From positions 59,663 through 123,662 of the forward strand of contig JAGYLV010000002.1 in assembly GCA_018400875.1 (NCBI GenBank): a stretch of 64,000 bases of DNA. The letters are read 5' to 3'. This DNA comes from a bacterium. Its GTDB lineage: Bacteria; Bacillota_I; Bacilli_A; Izemoplasmatales; Izemoplasmataceae. A model generated the notes under the pieces. That model was not told the origin of the DNA. It saw only the letters and a list, made by a program, of their open reading frames with translations, and did not search any database. A program made the position numbers and the translations under genes. Below, piece by piece: positions 17,242-25,788 of this stretch. Each line of letters begins with the position of its first letter. Position 1 is the first letter of the stretch.

Positions 17242-17730
17242 TTAGTTAATGACATGGGTCGGGTCTAAATCGGTCGCAATGCCGACGTATCTTAAAGCAA
17301 AGGTTTCTAACTCATTGCGGACATCATCGGCGTCGGCCCCTAAGCGCAAGTTATCACCGACGACGGTGGCTCCTATCTTATGAAGCCAACCCCGAATGAC
17401 ATCGGTGGCTCCGCAGAATGCTTCAGGGAATCCTTCCGGATCTCCAAACCCAAAAATCCCTACTTCTAAGGGTTTAATAAGGGCAGCGTCGACATCTTCC
17501 ATGAAAGCTTTGAAATCATCTTGAGGAAGTCCGTGATCCCAGGTGGATGCGCCCATTAAAACGGCTTTGGCGTTTTTGAGTTTTTCTTCGACGCGTAAAT
17601 CGCCGACGTTCATCGTTTCGGCTTGAATGCCTTCTTGACGGTTTAATACACTCGCCATGATTTCAGCGGCGCGTTCGGTGTTGCCCGTCTCGCTGCCATA
17701 AATGATTAGTACTTGATCGTAAATTGCCAT
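17242..17730 (-). CDS. Flavodoxin
   Basis: A 162-residue one-electron carrier with the FMN phosphate loop YGSETGNTE near 11-19 and later loops ASTWDHG and FGFGDPEGFPEAFCG of the short/long-chain flavodoxin fold. The partner reductase or oxidase is not visible in the window. It lies between the DUF975 gene and rsgA with short gaps and has an AGGAGAATG start region. Confidence 0.93.
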   Translation of the reverse strand: MAIYDQVLIIYGSETGNTERAAEIMASVLNRQEGIQAETMNVGDLRVEEKLKNAKAVLMGASTWDHGLPQDDFKAFMEDVDAALIKPLEVGIFGFGDPEGFPEAFCGATDVIRGWLHKIGATVVGDNLRLGADADDVRNELETFALRYVGIATDLDPTHVIN

Positions 17731-17739
17731 GTCATTCTC

Positions 17740-18297
17740 CTATTGGTTGGATTTAATATATTCGTAATAATTCGCCATGGTTTGACGGTAATAGGGTTGC
17801 ACAAATAAAAGGGTTAAAATTCCTAGCGTCAGCGCGCCTAAAAGATACCAGCCGATGAACGAAAGTTGTAAGAAAAAGAGTTCGGCTTTATGGCCATTCA
17901 TCATCCGCATCGATTGTTCGATGGGATTTTTTTCGTCGGGGTTATCGGCCAAGATGTAAGGCGCTAAAAAGTAGCTGTATGATTTAACGATGCCGGGGAC
18001 GATGAATAACAACGCCCATAAAAAGGTATAAAGGCCCCTTAAAAACAGTTGGATGACATGATTAAAATATTGATTGCCTCTTAAACTGACCACCAAATCA
18101 CCCGGTTCAGCTGGGCTGCCTTTGGAGAGTTTGATAAACGCATACGCACTCCCCACATGAATGGGTAAGACCAAAACAGCGCCGAATACTGTCCCTGTCA
18201 ACGCGGCAAACGCCACCACTTCTAAAAGGACTAATATGATCATGACGCCTTTTTGATTCGAATACGTATTTCGGGCATTCATCTTTAAGGATTTCAT
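17740..18297 (-). CDS. DUF975 family integral membrane protein
   Basis: A 185-residue protein with about four or five hydrophobic segments and the DUF975 marks: FIVPGIVKSYSY near the middle and the NGHKAELFFLQLSFIGW block. The function of the family is unknown. It is the first gene of the operon with flavodoxin, rsgA, rpe and thiN, and has the operon's extended -10 promoter upstream. Confidence 0.85.
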   Translation of the reverse strand: MKSLKMNARNTYSNQKGVMIILVLLEVVAFAALTGTVFGAVLVLPIHVGSAYAFIKLSKGSPAEPGDLVVSLRGNQYFNHVIQLFLRGLYTFLWALLFIVPGIVKSYSYFLAPYILADNPDEKNPIEQSMRMMNGHKAELFFLQLSFIGWYLLGALTLGILTLLFVQPYYRQTMANYYEYIKSNQ

Positions 18298-18338
18298 AGA
18301 CTTTAAAACCTATTTAATCACTCTCTTTGGATAGCCAT

Positions 18339-18347
18339 ATTATAGCA
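18339..18347 (-). promoter_or_regulatory. Extended -10 promoter of the DUF975-flavodoxin-rsgA-rpe-thiN operon
   Basis: TGCTATAAT on the minus strand, 42 bases before the first start codon. No convincing -35. Confidence 0.65.
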
Positions 18348-18363
18348 TATTTAAAGGCTTAAA

Positions 18364-18391
18364 ATAAAAAAAGTCCCAGTTAAACCGGGAC
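18364..18391 (-). terminator. Terminator after ald
   Basis: GTCCC/GGGAC continued by GTT/AAC over one mismatch, then a run of seven T on the minus strand. Confidence 0.8.
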
Positions 18392-18401
18392 ATTTTCGCC
18401 G

Positions 18402-19502
18402 TTATTTAAACGCCTGAAAGGGAAGGTTGAATGCTTCGGCGACGGCTTCATAAGTCACCTGACCTTGATAGGTATTTAAGCCTTTTTGTAGTTCCGGGAA
18501 CTTCTCAAATGCCCCGTCTAATCCGTGCCGCGCTAAGGCTTCAATGTAATGGGTGGTCGCGTTGGTTAAGGCATACGTCGATGTCCGGGGCGTGGCGCCT
18601 GGAATATTAGGAACCGAATAATGAACCACACCGTGTTTGAGATAGACCGGATCGTCATGCGTTGTGGTCCGATCGATGGTTTCAATGGTTCCCCCTTGAT
18701 CGATCGATATATCAATAATAACGGAGCCTTTAGGCATCGCTTTGACCCAATCTTCTTTGACCAAAGTGATGGCTTTAGCCCCTGGAATCAAGACCGTTGA
18801 AATCAACACATCGGCGCTTTTCACACTTTTTTCGATGTTTAAGGGATTACTTTTCAGCAGGTGTATGGACGTGCCAAATATATCTTCGAGTTTCCGGAGT
18901 TTACTTTCTTTGAGTTCTAACAGGGTGACATTGGCCCCAAGGCCAAGCGCCATGCGCGCAGCACTGATGCCCGCGACGCCGCCCCCGATGATGACGACAT
19001 TGCCTTTAGGCACGCCGGGAACCCCAGAAAGCAATATGCCAGCCCCACCCCGATGTTTTTCTAAATAGGTGGCCCCGACAATCACACTGCGTCTTCCCGC
19101 CACTTCACTCATCGGCCTGAGTAACGGAAGTTCTCCATTTTCTTCCACGGTTTCATAGGCGATCGCCGTGGTTTTAGCCTGAAGTAAAGCATCGGTCAAG
19201 GGCCGGTCTGCGGCCAAGTGTAAAAAGGTAAATAAAATTTGATTTTCTCTGAGAAACCTATATTCTTCTTTAAGGGGTTCTTTGACTTTCACAATGAGAT
19301 CTTTTTGCCAAACTTCTTCCGCGGATTTTAATAGATGGGCTCCTGCTTCTAAATATTCACTGTCATTGATGCCAGAGCCTTCACCCGCCCCAATTTGAAC
19401 GAAGACATCATGCCCGTTTTTCACCAAATGACTGATGCCATCGGGTGTCATTCCGACGCGGTGTTCGTTATTTTTAATTTCTTTTAAAACCCCAATTTGC
19501 AT
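18402..19502 (-). CDS. ald: Alanine dehydrogenase
   Basis: NAD-dependent oxidative deamination of L-alanine to pyruvate and ammonium, or the reverse. It has 366 residues, the usual length. The N-terminal substrate domain begins [29 protein letters not shown] holds the catalytic Lys, [13 protein letters not shown] the catalytic His region, and [20 protein letters not shown] is the NAD-binding Rossmann motif. Monocistronic, between pheT and the DUF975 operon, with GGTGAGGG before the ATG. Confidence 0.96.
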   Translation of the reverse strand: MQIGVLKEIKNNEHRVGMTPDGISHLVKNGHDVFVQIGAGEGSGINDSEYLEAGAHLLKSAEEVWQKDLIVKVKEPLKEEYRFLRENQILFTFLHLAADRPLTDALLQAKTTAIAYETVEENGELPLLRPMSEVAGRRSVIVGATYLEKHRGGAGILLSGVPGVPKGNVVIIGGGVAGISAARMALGLGANVTLLELKESKLRKLEDIFGTSIHLLKSNPLNIEKSVKSADVLISTVLIPGAKAITLVKEDWVKAMPKGSVIIDISIDQGGTIETIDRTTTHDDPVYLKHGVVHYSVPNIPGATPRTSTYALTNATTHYIEALARHGLDGAFEKFPELQKGLNTYQGQVTYEAVAEAFNLPFQAFK

Positions 19503-19531
19503 GCGGCGCCCTCACCAACTTTGATGCTTTT

Positions 19532-19560
19532 ATTGTATCACTAGATGTATGCGTTTTCTA
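19532..19560 (-). promoter_or_regulatory. Possible promoter of ald
   Basis: TAGAAA (19555-19560), 17 bases, TACAAT (19532-19537) on the minus strand. Confidence 0.4.
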
Positions 19561-19574
19561 GAGCGACTCGACCA

Positions 19575-19600
19575 ATAAAAAAAGAGACCGAAGTCTCTAT
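19575..19600 (-). terminator. Terminator after pheT
   Basis: AGAGAC/GTCTCT with a CGAA tetraloop, followed on the minus strand by a T-rich run, just after the pheT stop. Confidence 0.85.
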
Positions 19601-19602
19601 TT

Positions 19603-21939
19603 TTAAGTTCGAATGCGGATGTTTAAGGTTTGGGTTAAATGCGCCGTGAGTTGGTCCATTAAGCGATCGATATCCGCAGTTTTAAAGGTCCCGGTTTTAT
19701 CGTTAAAATACAGTCTTAACGCCAGTGATTTTTCCGTATCTAATAATGGTTTCCCCGTGTAGACATCAAAGATTTCTACGTCGTATAAATGATCCACATG
19801 GGCGTCAAGGGCTGCCTTGATCAACGATTCTGCCGGTAAAGCCTCATCCACAATGAACGCCACGTCTCGCTTGACTGATGGCATTTTTGACACCGGAATA
19901 TACCGATTTTCTTCATTGAAGTATGCTTTAAGTTTACCGATTGAGATTTCCACCACGAAGGCTTCTTTGAGGTCGTAGGCATTGAGTGTTTTGGGATGCA
20001 CCGCTCCACAAAACCCAACGACATTCCCATCAACCACCAGTTCAGCCGTCTGATGCGGGTGCAGCGCAGGGAGCATGGCCGGTTTAAATGTCGCAGTGAC
20101 GCCAAAGAGGTCAAGCACATGGGTGATGACGCCTTTGAGCACAAAAAAGTCTAAGGGTCGGGCCACTTTCCAGGGTGCTTCATGCCACGGACCCGAGAGG
20201 GCCAGCGCTAAGGTCTCAGTTTCTTCGGTGAGATACACATGGCCCATTTCAAACACGTGGACGCTTTCCATCTGCCGAGCGTGATGATATTTTAAAACAT
20301 CAAGTAAGCTTGGAATCAAGGTTTGACGTAAGCTTTGATGGTCCTCCGATAAGGGTCTTAAAACGTGGGTACCTTTTGCTTCAGTAAATCCTTTTTCTTT
20401 ATCCGGATGGGTCAAGGAATACGTGATTGCTTCAAATAATCCTAGACCCTCTAGATGTCTTTTAATCTGACGGCGTTTCCGCTGATAGGCCGTTAAGCCC
20501 CCTTCAGTGTTCGTAGACGGTAAGGTGATGGGGAGTTGATTATACCCATAGACCCGGCCGATTTCTTCAATCAAGTCTTGCTCGGTCTTGATGTCTAAAC
20601 GCCTCACGGGCACTAAGACCATTAACACGTCACCTTGGACGGTGACATCAAGGTGTAAGCGGCTGAGTATTTGCTTAGCTTCATCAATGGTTAAGGCCGT
20701 GCCTAAAACCCCATTGACTCGGCTTAAAGGAAGCGAGATATCCCACGGTGTATGCACGTTTCTTTCCGCTTTAGAGATCCCTTGAGCAACCGTTCCACCG
20801 CCGAGATTGGCCATCATTTGAGCCGCTTTATCAAGAGCTAAAAGGGCGCGGTCATGGGCGATGCCCCGTTCGAATCTTAGGGAAGCTTCACTTCTTAAAT
20901 CCAAGCGTCTGGACGTTTGTCCAATCCGGGTTGCATTAAAAAGGGCACTTTCTAAAAAGACGCGGGTGGTTTTAAGACTGACTTCGGTGTCTAAGCCCCC
21001 CATGACTCCGCCGAGTGCGATGGGCTTTTTGCCATCGGTAATCAAGATATCCCCTTTTTGAAGGGTCCTTTCTTGACCGTCCAGTGTCGTAAAGGTTTCA
21101 TCGGCTTCCGCCGCTTTCACCCGAATCGTTTCGGAAGGAATCGTGTCCAAATCAAAGGCGTGGAGGGGTTGACCGAGATCAATCATGACATAGTTGGTCA
21201 CATCCACGATGTTATTGATGGGTCTTATGCCGGCGGCAATGAGCCGGTTTTTAAGCCACTCAGGGCTTTCTTTAATAGTGATATCATCGATCACCCGGCC
21301 ATAGTAAGCATCGCATAAATCGGTGTCAATCACGGTTTTAACCGGATTTACTTGATTTGATTCTTTCACCGTAACTTTTGGCAAAGTCAGAGGCACTTCA
21401 TAAAGGGCACTCACTTCATACGCGACGCCCAGCATGCTCATCAAATCCATCCGGTTGGGGGTGAGTTCAAGTTCAATCACTTGATCATTAAATCCTAAGG
21501 TGTCTAAAGAATCCGCTCCGGCGGGTTCTAAGACATGGATCCCTGTTTCTTGATGGTATTTTTTATCGAGGCCGATTTCATCGAGTGAGACGATCATCCC
21601 TGCGGACTCAATCCCATTAATCTTAGCGGTTTTTATTTGAATGCCCCCGGGAAGTGTAGCGCCAATATCAGCCACAATCACGTCTTGACCCGCCGCCACA
21701 TTGGGGGCGCCACAGACGATGGTCCGGATAGCGTCGCCCACTTGCACCTGGCATTTTTTATTTTTACTATCCGGGATAGTCTCCGTCTTTAAGACCCGGC
21801 CCAAGACAAGCCCTTCTGCTTGGTATAAAGGTGTCACATCCGCGACTTCTTGGGCGTGAAGCGAGAACTTTTCAGCGAGGTCCTTAGGGTCTATGGTCGC
21901 TTTAATATAGTCATTTAACCATTGCATCGATACGTTCAT
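19603..21939 (-). CDS. pheT: Phenylalanyl-tRNA synthetase beta subunit
   Basis: Beta chain of the alpha2-beta2 synthetase; it binds tRNA and holds the editing site. In 778 residues it has the N-terminal tRNA-binding (EMAP-like) domain near 40-150 with VGDAIRTIVCGAPNV, the B3/B4 editing core with LTPNRMDLMSMLGVAYEV, the B5 domain, and the C-terminal anticodon-binding FDX-ACB domain (MPSVKRDVAFIVD onwards). It follows pheS by 12 bases with an AAAGGAG site. Confidence 0.97.
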   Translation of the reverse strand: MNVSMQWLNDYIKATIDPKDLAEKFSLHAQEVADVTPLYQAEGLVLGRVLKTETIPDSKNKKCQVQVGDAIRTIVCGAPNVAAGQDVIVADIGATLPGGIQIKTAKINGIESAGMIVSLDEIGLDKKYHQETGIHVLEPAGADSLDTLGFNDQVIELELTPNRMDLMSMLGVAYEVSALYEVPLTLPKVTVKESNQVNPVKTVIDTDLCDAYYGRVIDDITIKESPEWLKNRLIAAGIRPINNIVDVTNYVMIDLGQPLHAFDLDTIPSETIRVKAAEADETFTTLDGQERTLQKGDILITDGKKPIALGGVMGGLDTEVSLKTTRVFLESALFNATRIGQTSRRLDLRSEASLRFERGIAHDRALLALDKAAQMMANLGGGTVAQGISKAERNVHTPWDISLPLSRVNGVLGTALTIDEAKQILSRLHLDVTVQGDVLMVLVPVRRLDIKTEQDLIEEIGRVYGYNQLPITLPSTNTEGGLTAYQRKRRQIKRHLEGLGLFEAITYSLTHPDKEKGFTEAKGTHVLRPLSEDHQSLRQTLIPSLLDVLKYHHARQMESVHVFEMGHVYLTEETETLALALSGPWHEAPWKVARPLDFFVLKGVITHVLDLFGVTATFKPAMLPALHPHQTAELVVDGNVVGFCGAVHPKTLNAYDLKEAFVVEISIGKLKAYFNEENRYIPVSKMPSVKRDVAFIVDEALPAESLIKAALDAHVDHLYDVEIFDVYTGKPLLDTEKSLALRLYFNDKTGTFKTADIDRLMDQLTAHLTQTLNIRIRT

Positions 21940-21951
21940 AAAAGCGCTCCT

Positions 21952-22980
21952 TTACTGGTTAAACATGCGTAAAAAGCGCATGTCATTCGTATAAAAATGG
22001 CGAATATCTTCAATGCCGTATTTGAGCATGGCAATGCGTTCCACCCCAATGCCAAAGGCAAATCCTTGGTACACATTGGGGTCATACCCACTCATCTTGA
22101 GGACATTGTCATGAACCATGCCGGCCCCCAATATTTCAATGTAACCGGTGTGCTTACAAATCGAACACCCCGTGCCTTCACAGTTATAACAACTCACGTC
22201 CACTTCCACCGAAGGTTCGGTAAACGGGAAATATGACGGTCTTAAACGGATGGTGCGGTCTGGACCAAACATCGTTTGGGCCAATTTTAAAAGGGTGCCT
22301 TTAAGATCGGCCATGGTCGTTTTTTGATCGACCACCAAGCCTTCAATCTGCATGAACTGATGGGAATGCGTTGCGTCATCATCGTCGCGGCGGTACACTT
22401 TTCCCGGACAAATGATTTTGACCGGTTTACTCCCCCCATATTCCAGCATCGTCCGGACTTGAACGGGCGACGTATGCGTTCTTAAAAGGGTGTTGGGGTC
22501 AATGTAAAAACTATCTTGCATATCCCGAGCGGGATGATTCTTGGGTAAATTGAGTTTTTCAAAGTTGTATTCATCGGATTCAATCTCAGGGCCTTCTTTG
22601 ATTTGGTACCCAAGCCCAATGAATAAGTCTTCAATCGACTCCACAATTTGCGTGAGAATGTGTGAACTTCCCACCGACATATCGTGCCCCGGCAAAGTCA
22701 CGTCGATTTTTTCGGTCGCGAGTTGCGCTTCAATGCGGGCGTTTTCTAACGCTTCTTTGTGCGCATTTAAAGCATCCGAAAGTTCATTTTTTAATTGGTT
22801 TACTTTTTGTCCATACGCTGGACGCTCTTCAGGCGATAAATCTTTCATCGCCTGCATCAGCTGCGTGACTTTTCCTTTTTTCCCGAGATATTCCGCTTTG
22901 AGTTCGGCCAGTTCAGCCTCTTTAAAGACCGTCTCAAGTGCCTTTAAAAAGCTTTGTTTAAGCGAATCGAATGCTTCCAT
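21952..22980 (-). CDS. pheS: Phenylalanyl-tRNA synthetase alpha subunit
   Basis: Catalytic class II chain, 342 residues. It has an N-terminal coiled-coil arm (about 1-85), then the class II motifs, including [10 protein letters not shown], the [21 protein letters not shown] motif 2 block and the [13 protein letters not shown] motif 3. The cysteine-rich insert with [16 protein letters not shown] is common in Firmicutes PheS. The T-box leader directly upstream controls it with uncharged tRNA-Phe. Confidence 0.97.
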   Translation of the reverse strand: MEAFDSLKQSFLKALETVFKEAELAELKAEYLGKKGKVTQLMQAMKDLSPEERPAYGQKVNQLKNELSDALNAHKEALENARIEAQLATEKIDVTLPGHDMSVGSSHILTQIVESIEDLFIGLGYQIKEGPEIESDEYNFEKLNLPKNHPARDMQDSFYIDPNTLLRTHTSPVQVRTMLEYGGSKPVKIICPGKVYRRDDDDATHSHQFMQIEGLVVDQKTTMADLKGTLLKLAQTMFGPDRTIRLRPSYFPFTEPSVEVDVSCYNCEGTGCSICKHTGYIEILGAGMVHDNVLKMSGYDPNVYQGFAFGIGVERIAMLKYGIEDIRHFYTNDMRFLRMFNQ

Positions 22981-22985
22981 AATGC

Positions 22986-23207
22986 CTCCTAAAAATAAAA
23001 AAATCCCTCTTTAATAGAAGGACGAATCGTATCCGCGGTACCACCTTGGTTCTCACCTAAAAAAACGTGAGCACTTTAAAATCCTTAACGCTGGATAAGC
23101 GGATGGAATTAGCATCCCTCCAGTAGCGAAATAGGCGGTTTCAAGACTGTGCGTGGTTTCACTGTTCACGCTTCCCTAAAGGTCTTCACCCACTACCATC
23201 AACGGTT
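22986..23207 (-). promoter_or_regulatory. T-box riboswitch leader of pheST
   Basis: The conserved T-box GGTGGTACCGCG lies at 23034-23045 on the minus strand, followed by GTCCTTCTATTAAAGAGGGA and a T run as the terminator, and preceded by a CTCAC/GTGAG stem III. In the stem I area a UUC triplet (23130-23128), flanked by GCTAC that can pair with upstream GTAG, is the probable Phe specifier. Uncharged tRNA-Phe should favour the antiterminator. Confidence 0.93.
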
Positions 23208-23213
23208 TTCTTT

Positions 23214-23242
23214 ATTATAGGCTCAACGCCTTGGTTTTTCAA
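23214..23242 (-). promoter_or_regulatory. Predicted promoter of the pheST T-box transcript
   Basis: TTGAAA (23237-23242), 17 bases, perfect TATAAT (23214-23219). Confidence 0.88.
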
Positions 23243-23244
23243 GA

Positions 23245-23276
23245 GAAAAAAGCCCCTTAGGCAACGGCCTAAGGGG
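23245..23276 (-). terminator. Terminator after pepF
   Basis: Perfect 10-bp stem CCCCTTAGGC/GCCTAAGGGG with an AACG loop and a T run on the minus strand. It sits against the pheS -35 element. Confidence 0.92.
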
Positions 23277-23281
23277 ACTCA

Positions 23282-25021
23282 TTATGCGGTGAGTTCTAAG
23301 AACTGATCAATTTCGGCTTCAATGACGTCTAAGCTGGCATGCCAGAAGGCTTCATCTTGGACATCGATATCAATGAGTTTCGCAACGGCTTCCACGGACA
23401 TTTGACCGGTTTTTTGAAGCAGCGTATTGATTTGATCCACAAAAGGTGCGCCTTGTTTTTGGTATTCCGCGTAAATCCCTTTGGCAAAGAGTAAGCCAAA
23501 CGCATACGGGAAGTTATAAAACGAAAGACCCGGGCTATAGTAATGAGGTTTGTTGACCCACATATAAGGATGACGCACATCGGGGTCAATGGCTTCCCCA
23601 TACGCAATCGCTTGCGCTTCTTCCATCAAAGCTTTAAGCCGACTGACGGGTAAGGGGCCTTTTTGTCTTTCTTCAAAGACATTTTTTTCAAAGGTATAGC
23701 GCGAGAATATATCCACAATCACTTGGGTAGAGCCCATAATTGATTGTTCGAGTAAGAAGATTTTTTCTTGATCGGCCGCATCTTCAATGGCGGCCCGTTT
23801 AACAATCGTCTCACACAAGGTTGACGCGGTCTCGGCCACAGGCATGGTGTATGAAGCATTGAGCATGTCTTCTTTGAAAATTTGTTCGCCGTGGTAGGCG
23901 TGGCCCAGTTCATGCGCCAGCGTGATGACATTGGAAAACGTCCCTTCAAAATTCATCAAGATGCGGGACGCCCCAATGGGGTGTAAGTTGGAACAAAACG
24001 CCCCGCCACGTTTGCCTTTTTTGGGCGGGAAATCAATCCAGTTGTCTGTGTAGGCTTTACGGGCATGCCCCGAGAGTTCTTCCGAAAATGAGGCGAATTG
24101 TTTTTCGATGTAATCGATCGCTTCACTGTCTGAAAAGGTCGTAGAGGATTCACCCATCGGCGCAAATAAGTCATACCAAGGCAAGGCTTTATCGTGCCCT
24201 AGAAGTTTGGCTTTACGTTTTAAATAAGCCCGGAATTTGGGGAAATGCGCCTGCATGGCAGAAAGTAAGGCTTCCAAGGTTTTTTCTTCCATCCTGGAAT
24301 ATTCCGCCGCCTGGGCAACCGGTGAGGCATACCCCCGTTTTTTTGCGAGAGTATTGACTTGACCTTTGATCGCGTTAAGGCTCGCCGCCACAGGTTCTTC
24401 AATTTTTTCATAGGCCGCAATTTCCGCTTCATAGGCTTTTTTCCGGACGCTTGCGTCCTTGGAGTATGCCATGTTTCTGATTTCTGGCAAGCTTTTTTCA
24501 CCGGCTTCATAGGGCACCATTAAGGTACTGGTGAGCACGCTGTGAAGTCTTGACCAAGCACTTCCGCCGGTGGGGGAAAGCTCCGCGAGCAGTTGTTCTT
24601 CAGCCGAAGAGAGTAAATATTTCGCTTGTTTTTGCGTTTCTTCTAAGTAAAAGGTAAATGGGGTTAGGGCTTCATTGGATTTGAGCGTGCTTAAATCCGC
24701 TTCGGCGACGGTGTTTTCAAACGCCGTTCGGAAGGGGGAGAGTTTCGCCGATAAGGTTTGGATACGCTGCATTTCTCTTAACGCGCGTTCGTTTTGCGTA
24801 TCGGTCGCTAAGGTGAGATTAATAAATCCACCCACGCGGACGGAAAGACTGCGAAATTCACGGGTAAGATTTAGACCCTCCGCAATTTTTAAAGCCAGCG
24901 CTTCTTCTTTCTTTTCCCACGCTAAGGCGGCGTCCACGAGGGATGCTAAACGCTGATGCGCCGCTTCATATTCCGGTGCATCAAACGAGGTAAATAATGC
25001 ATCAAGTGACCAATGTTTCAT
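23282..25021 (-). CDS. pepF: Oligoendopeptidase F, M3 family
   Basis: Zinc metallopeptidase that trims short cytoplasmic peptides. At 579 residues it has the usual length, with the zinc motif HELGH in ITLAHELGHAYHGE and a downstream Glu in the ETASTLCET block. The SPGLSFYNFPYAFG segment near the C-terminus is typical of M3B. It is the last gene of polC-Bax1-pepF, 9 bases after the Bax1 gene, with an AGGAGG site. Confidence 0.94.
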   Translation of the reverse strand: MKHWSLDALFTSFDAPEYEAAHQRLASLVDAALAWEKKEEALALKIAEGLNLTREFRSLSVRVGGFINLTLATDTQNERALREMQRIQTLSAKLSPFRTAFENTVAEADLSTLKSNEALTPFTFYLEETQKQAKYLLSSAEEQLLAELSPTGGSAWSRLHSVLTSTLMVPYEAGEKSLPEIRNMAYSKDASVRKKAYEAEIAAYEKIEEPVAASLNAIKGQVNTLAKKRGYASPVAQAAEYSRMEEKTLEALLSAMQAHFPKFRAYLKRKAKLLGHDKALPWYDLFAPMGESSTTFSDSEAIDYIEKQFASFSEELSGHARKAYTDNWIDFPPKKGKRGGAFCSNLHPIGASRILMNFEGTFSNVITLAHELGHAYHGEQIFKEDMLNASYTMPVAETASTLCETIVKRAAIEDAADQEKIFLLEQSIMGSTQVIVDIFSRYTFEKNVFEERQKGPLPVSRLKALMEEAQAIAYGEAIDPDVRHPYMWVNKPHYYSPGLSFYNFPYAFGLLFAKGIYAEYQKQGAPFVDQINTLLQKTGQMSVEAVAKLIDIDVQDEAFWHASLDVIEAEIDQFLELTA

Positions 25022-25030
25022 ACGTGCCTC

Positions 25031-25777
25031 CTAATTTCTTCGTCGCGAAAGAATCGCGATGAGTCTGAGTAATTCGATGTATAACCAAACGAGTGTCACC
25101 ATTAAGGATAAGGCAAACACCCATTCATATTGGCGGTCAGCGCCACTGGCAATGAGATTGGATACGTTGTCAAAATCAATCAATAAATAAAGGGCTGCAA
25201 CGACGCTGGAAATCGCCGATATAAACAGTAAAAAGCCCAAACTTAAACCGCCTAATGCCCCAAACAAGCTAAGTATTAAAAGCACTAAACTGGAAAAGAA
25301 TAACCCGAGTAATAACGTAAACATCACGCGTCTAAACCGGCTGGTGACTTTCACTAAGCCTGAAGTATATAAAAAGCCCATGGCAAAAAATACCCCGATG
25401 GTGGCCATGAGGGCCGTGGAGACAATGCCATCGCCAAAGGAAAGTTCATAGACGCCGGAAATTGCGCCCATAAAAATCCCTTGAGTCATCGCGTAGATGA
25501 ACGCGAAATAGGGGGCTAAACCAGGATTACGCATCGCCACAATCACACTGATAAAGGCGATGATGGGGGTAGCAATTAAAGTGACAATCCCACCGGTTAA
25601 ATTGCCTGTATTGACTAAATTAAAAAACGAAAACGCCGCAAAACTAATGAGCACCCCGGTGAGCAGCAATAACTTGACACTAAAAGTGCCTATGGTGGCC
25701 GGGTAATCGGACGTGCCCCCCATCGTGCCAGGTTGCATTCTTCCCATCACCGGGTTGGTACTGCGAAACATTCTCAT
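25031..25777 (-). CDS. Bax inhibitor-1/YccA family membrane protein
   Basis: A 248-residue protein with seven likely transmembrane segments after a polar N-terminus. The family marks are RNPGLAPYFAFIYAMTQG near the middle, SGVYELSFGDGI, and a C-terminal IDFDNVSNLIASGADRQYEW segment with the acidic pair that gates Ca2+ leak in BsYetJ. Its role in bacteria is uncertain. It follows polC by 11 bases. Confidence 0.88.
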   Translation of the reverse strand: MRMFRSTNPVMGRMQPGTMGGTSDYPATIGTFSVKLLLLTGVLISFAAFSFFNLVNTGNLTGGIVTLIATPIIAFISVIVAMRNPGLAPYFAFIYAMTQGIFMGAISGVYELSFGDGIVSTALMATIGVFFAMGFLYTSGLVKVTSRFRRVMFTLLLGLFFSSLVLLILSLFGALGGLSLGFLLFISAISSVVAALYLLIDFDNVSNLIASGADRQYEWVFALSLMVTLVWLYIELLRLIAILSRRRN

Positions 25778-25788
25778 ACGTTGCTCCT

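Noticed and set aside
22541..23014. Open frame of 157 codons on + opposite pheS and the T-box leader
   Set aside because: It is Ser/Cys-rich, typical of an antisense shadow, and crosses the T-box leader.
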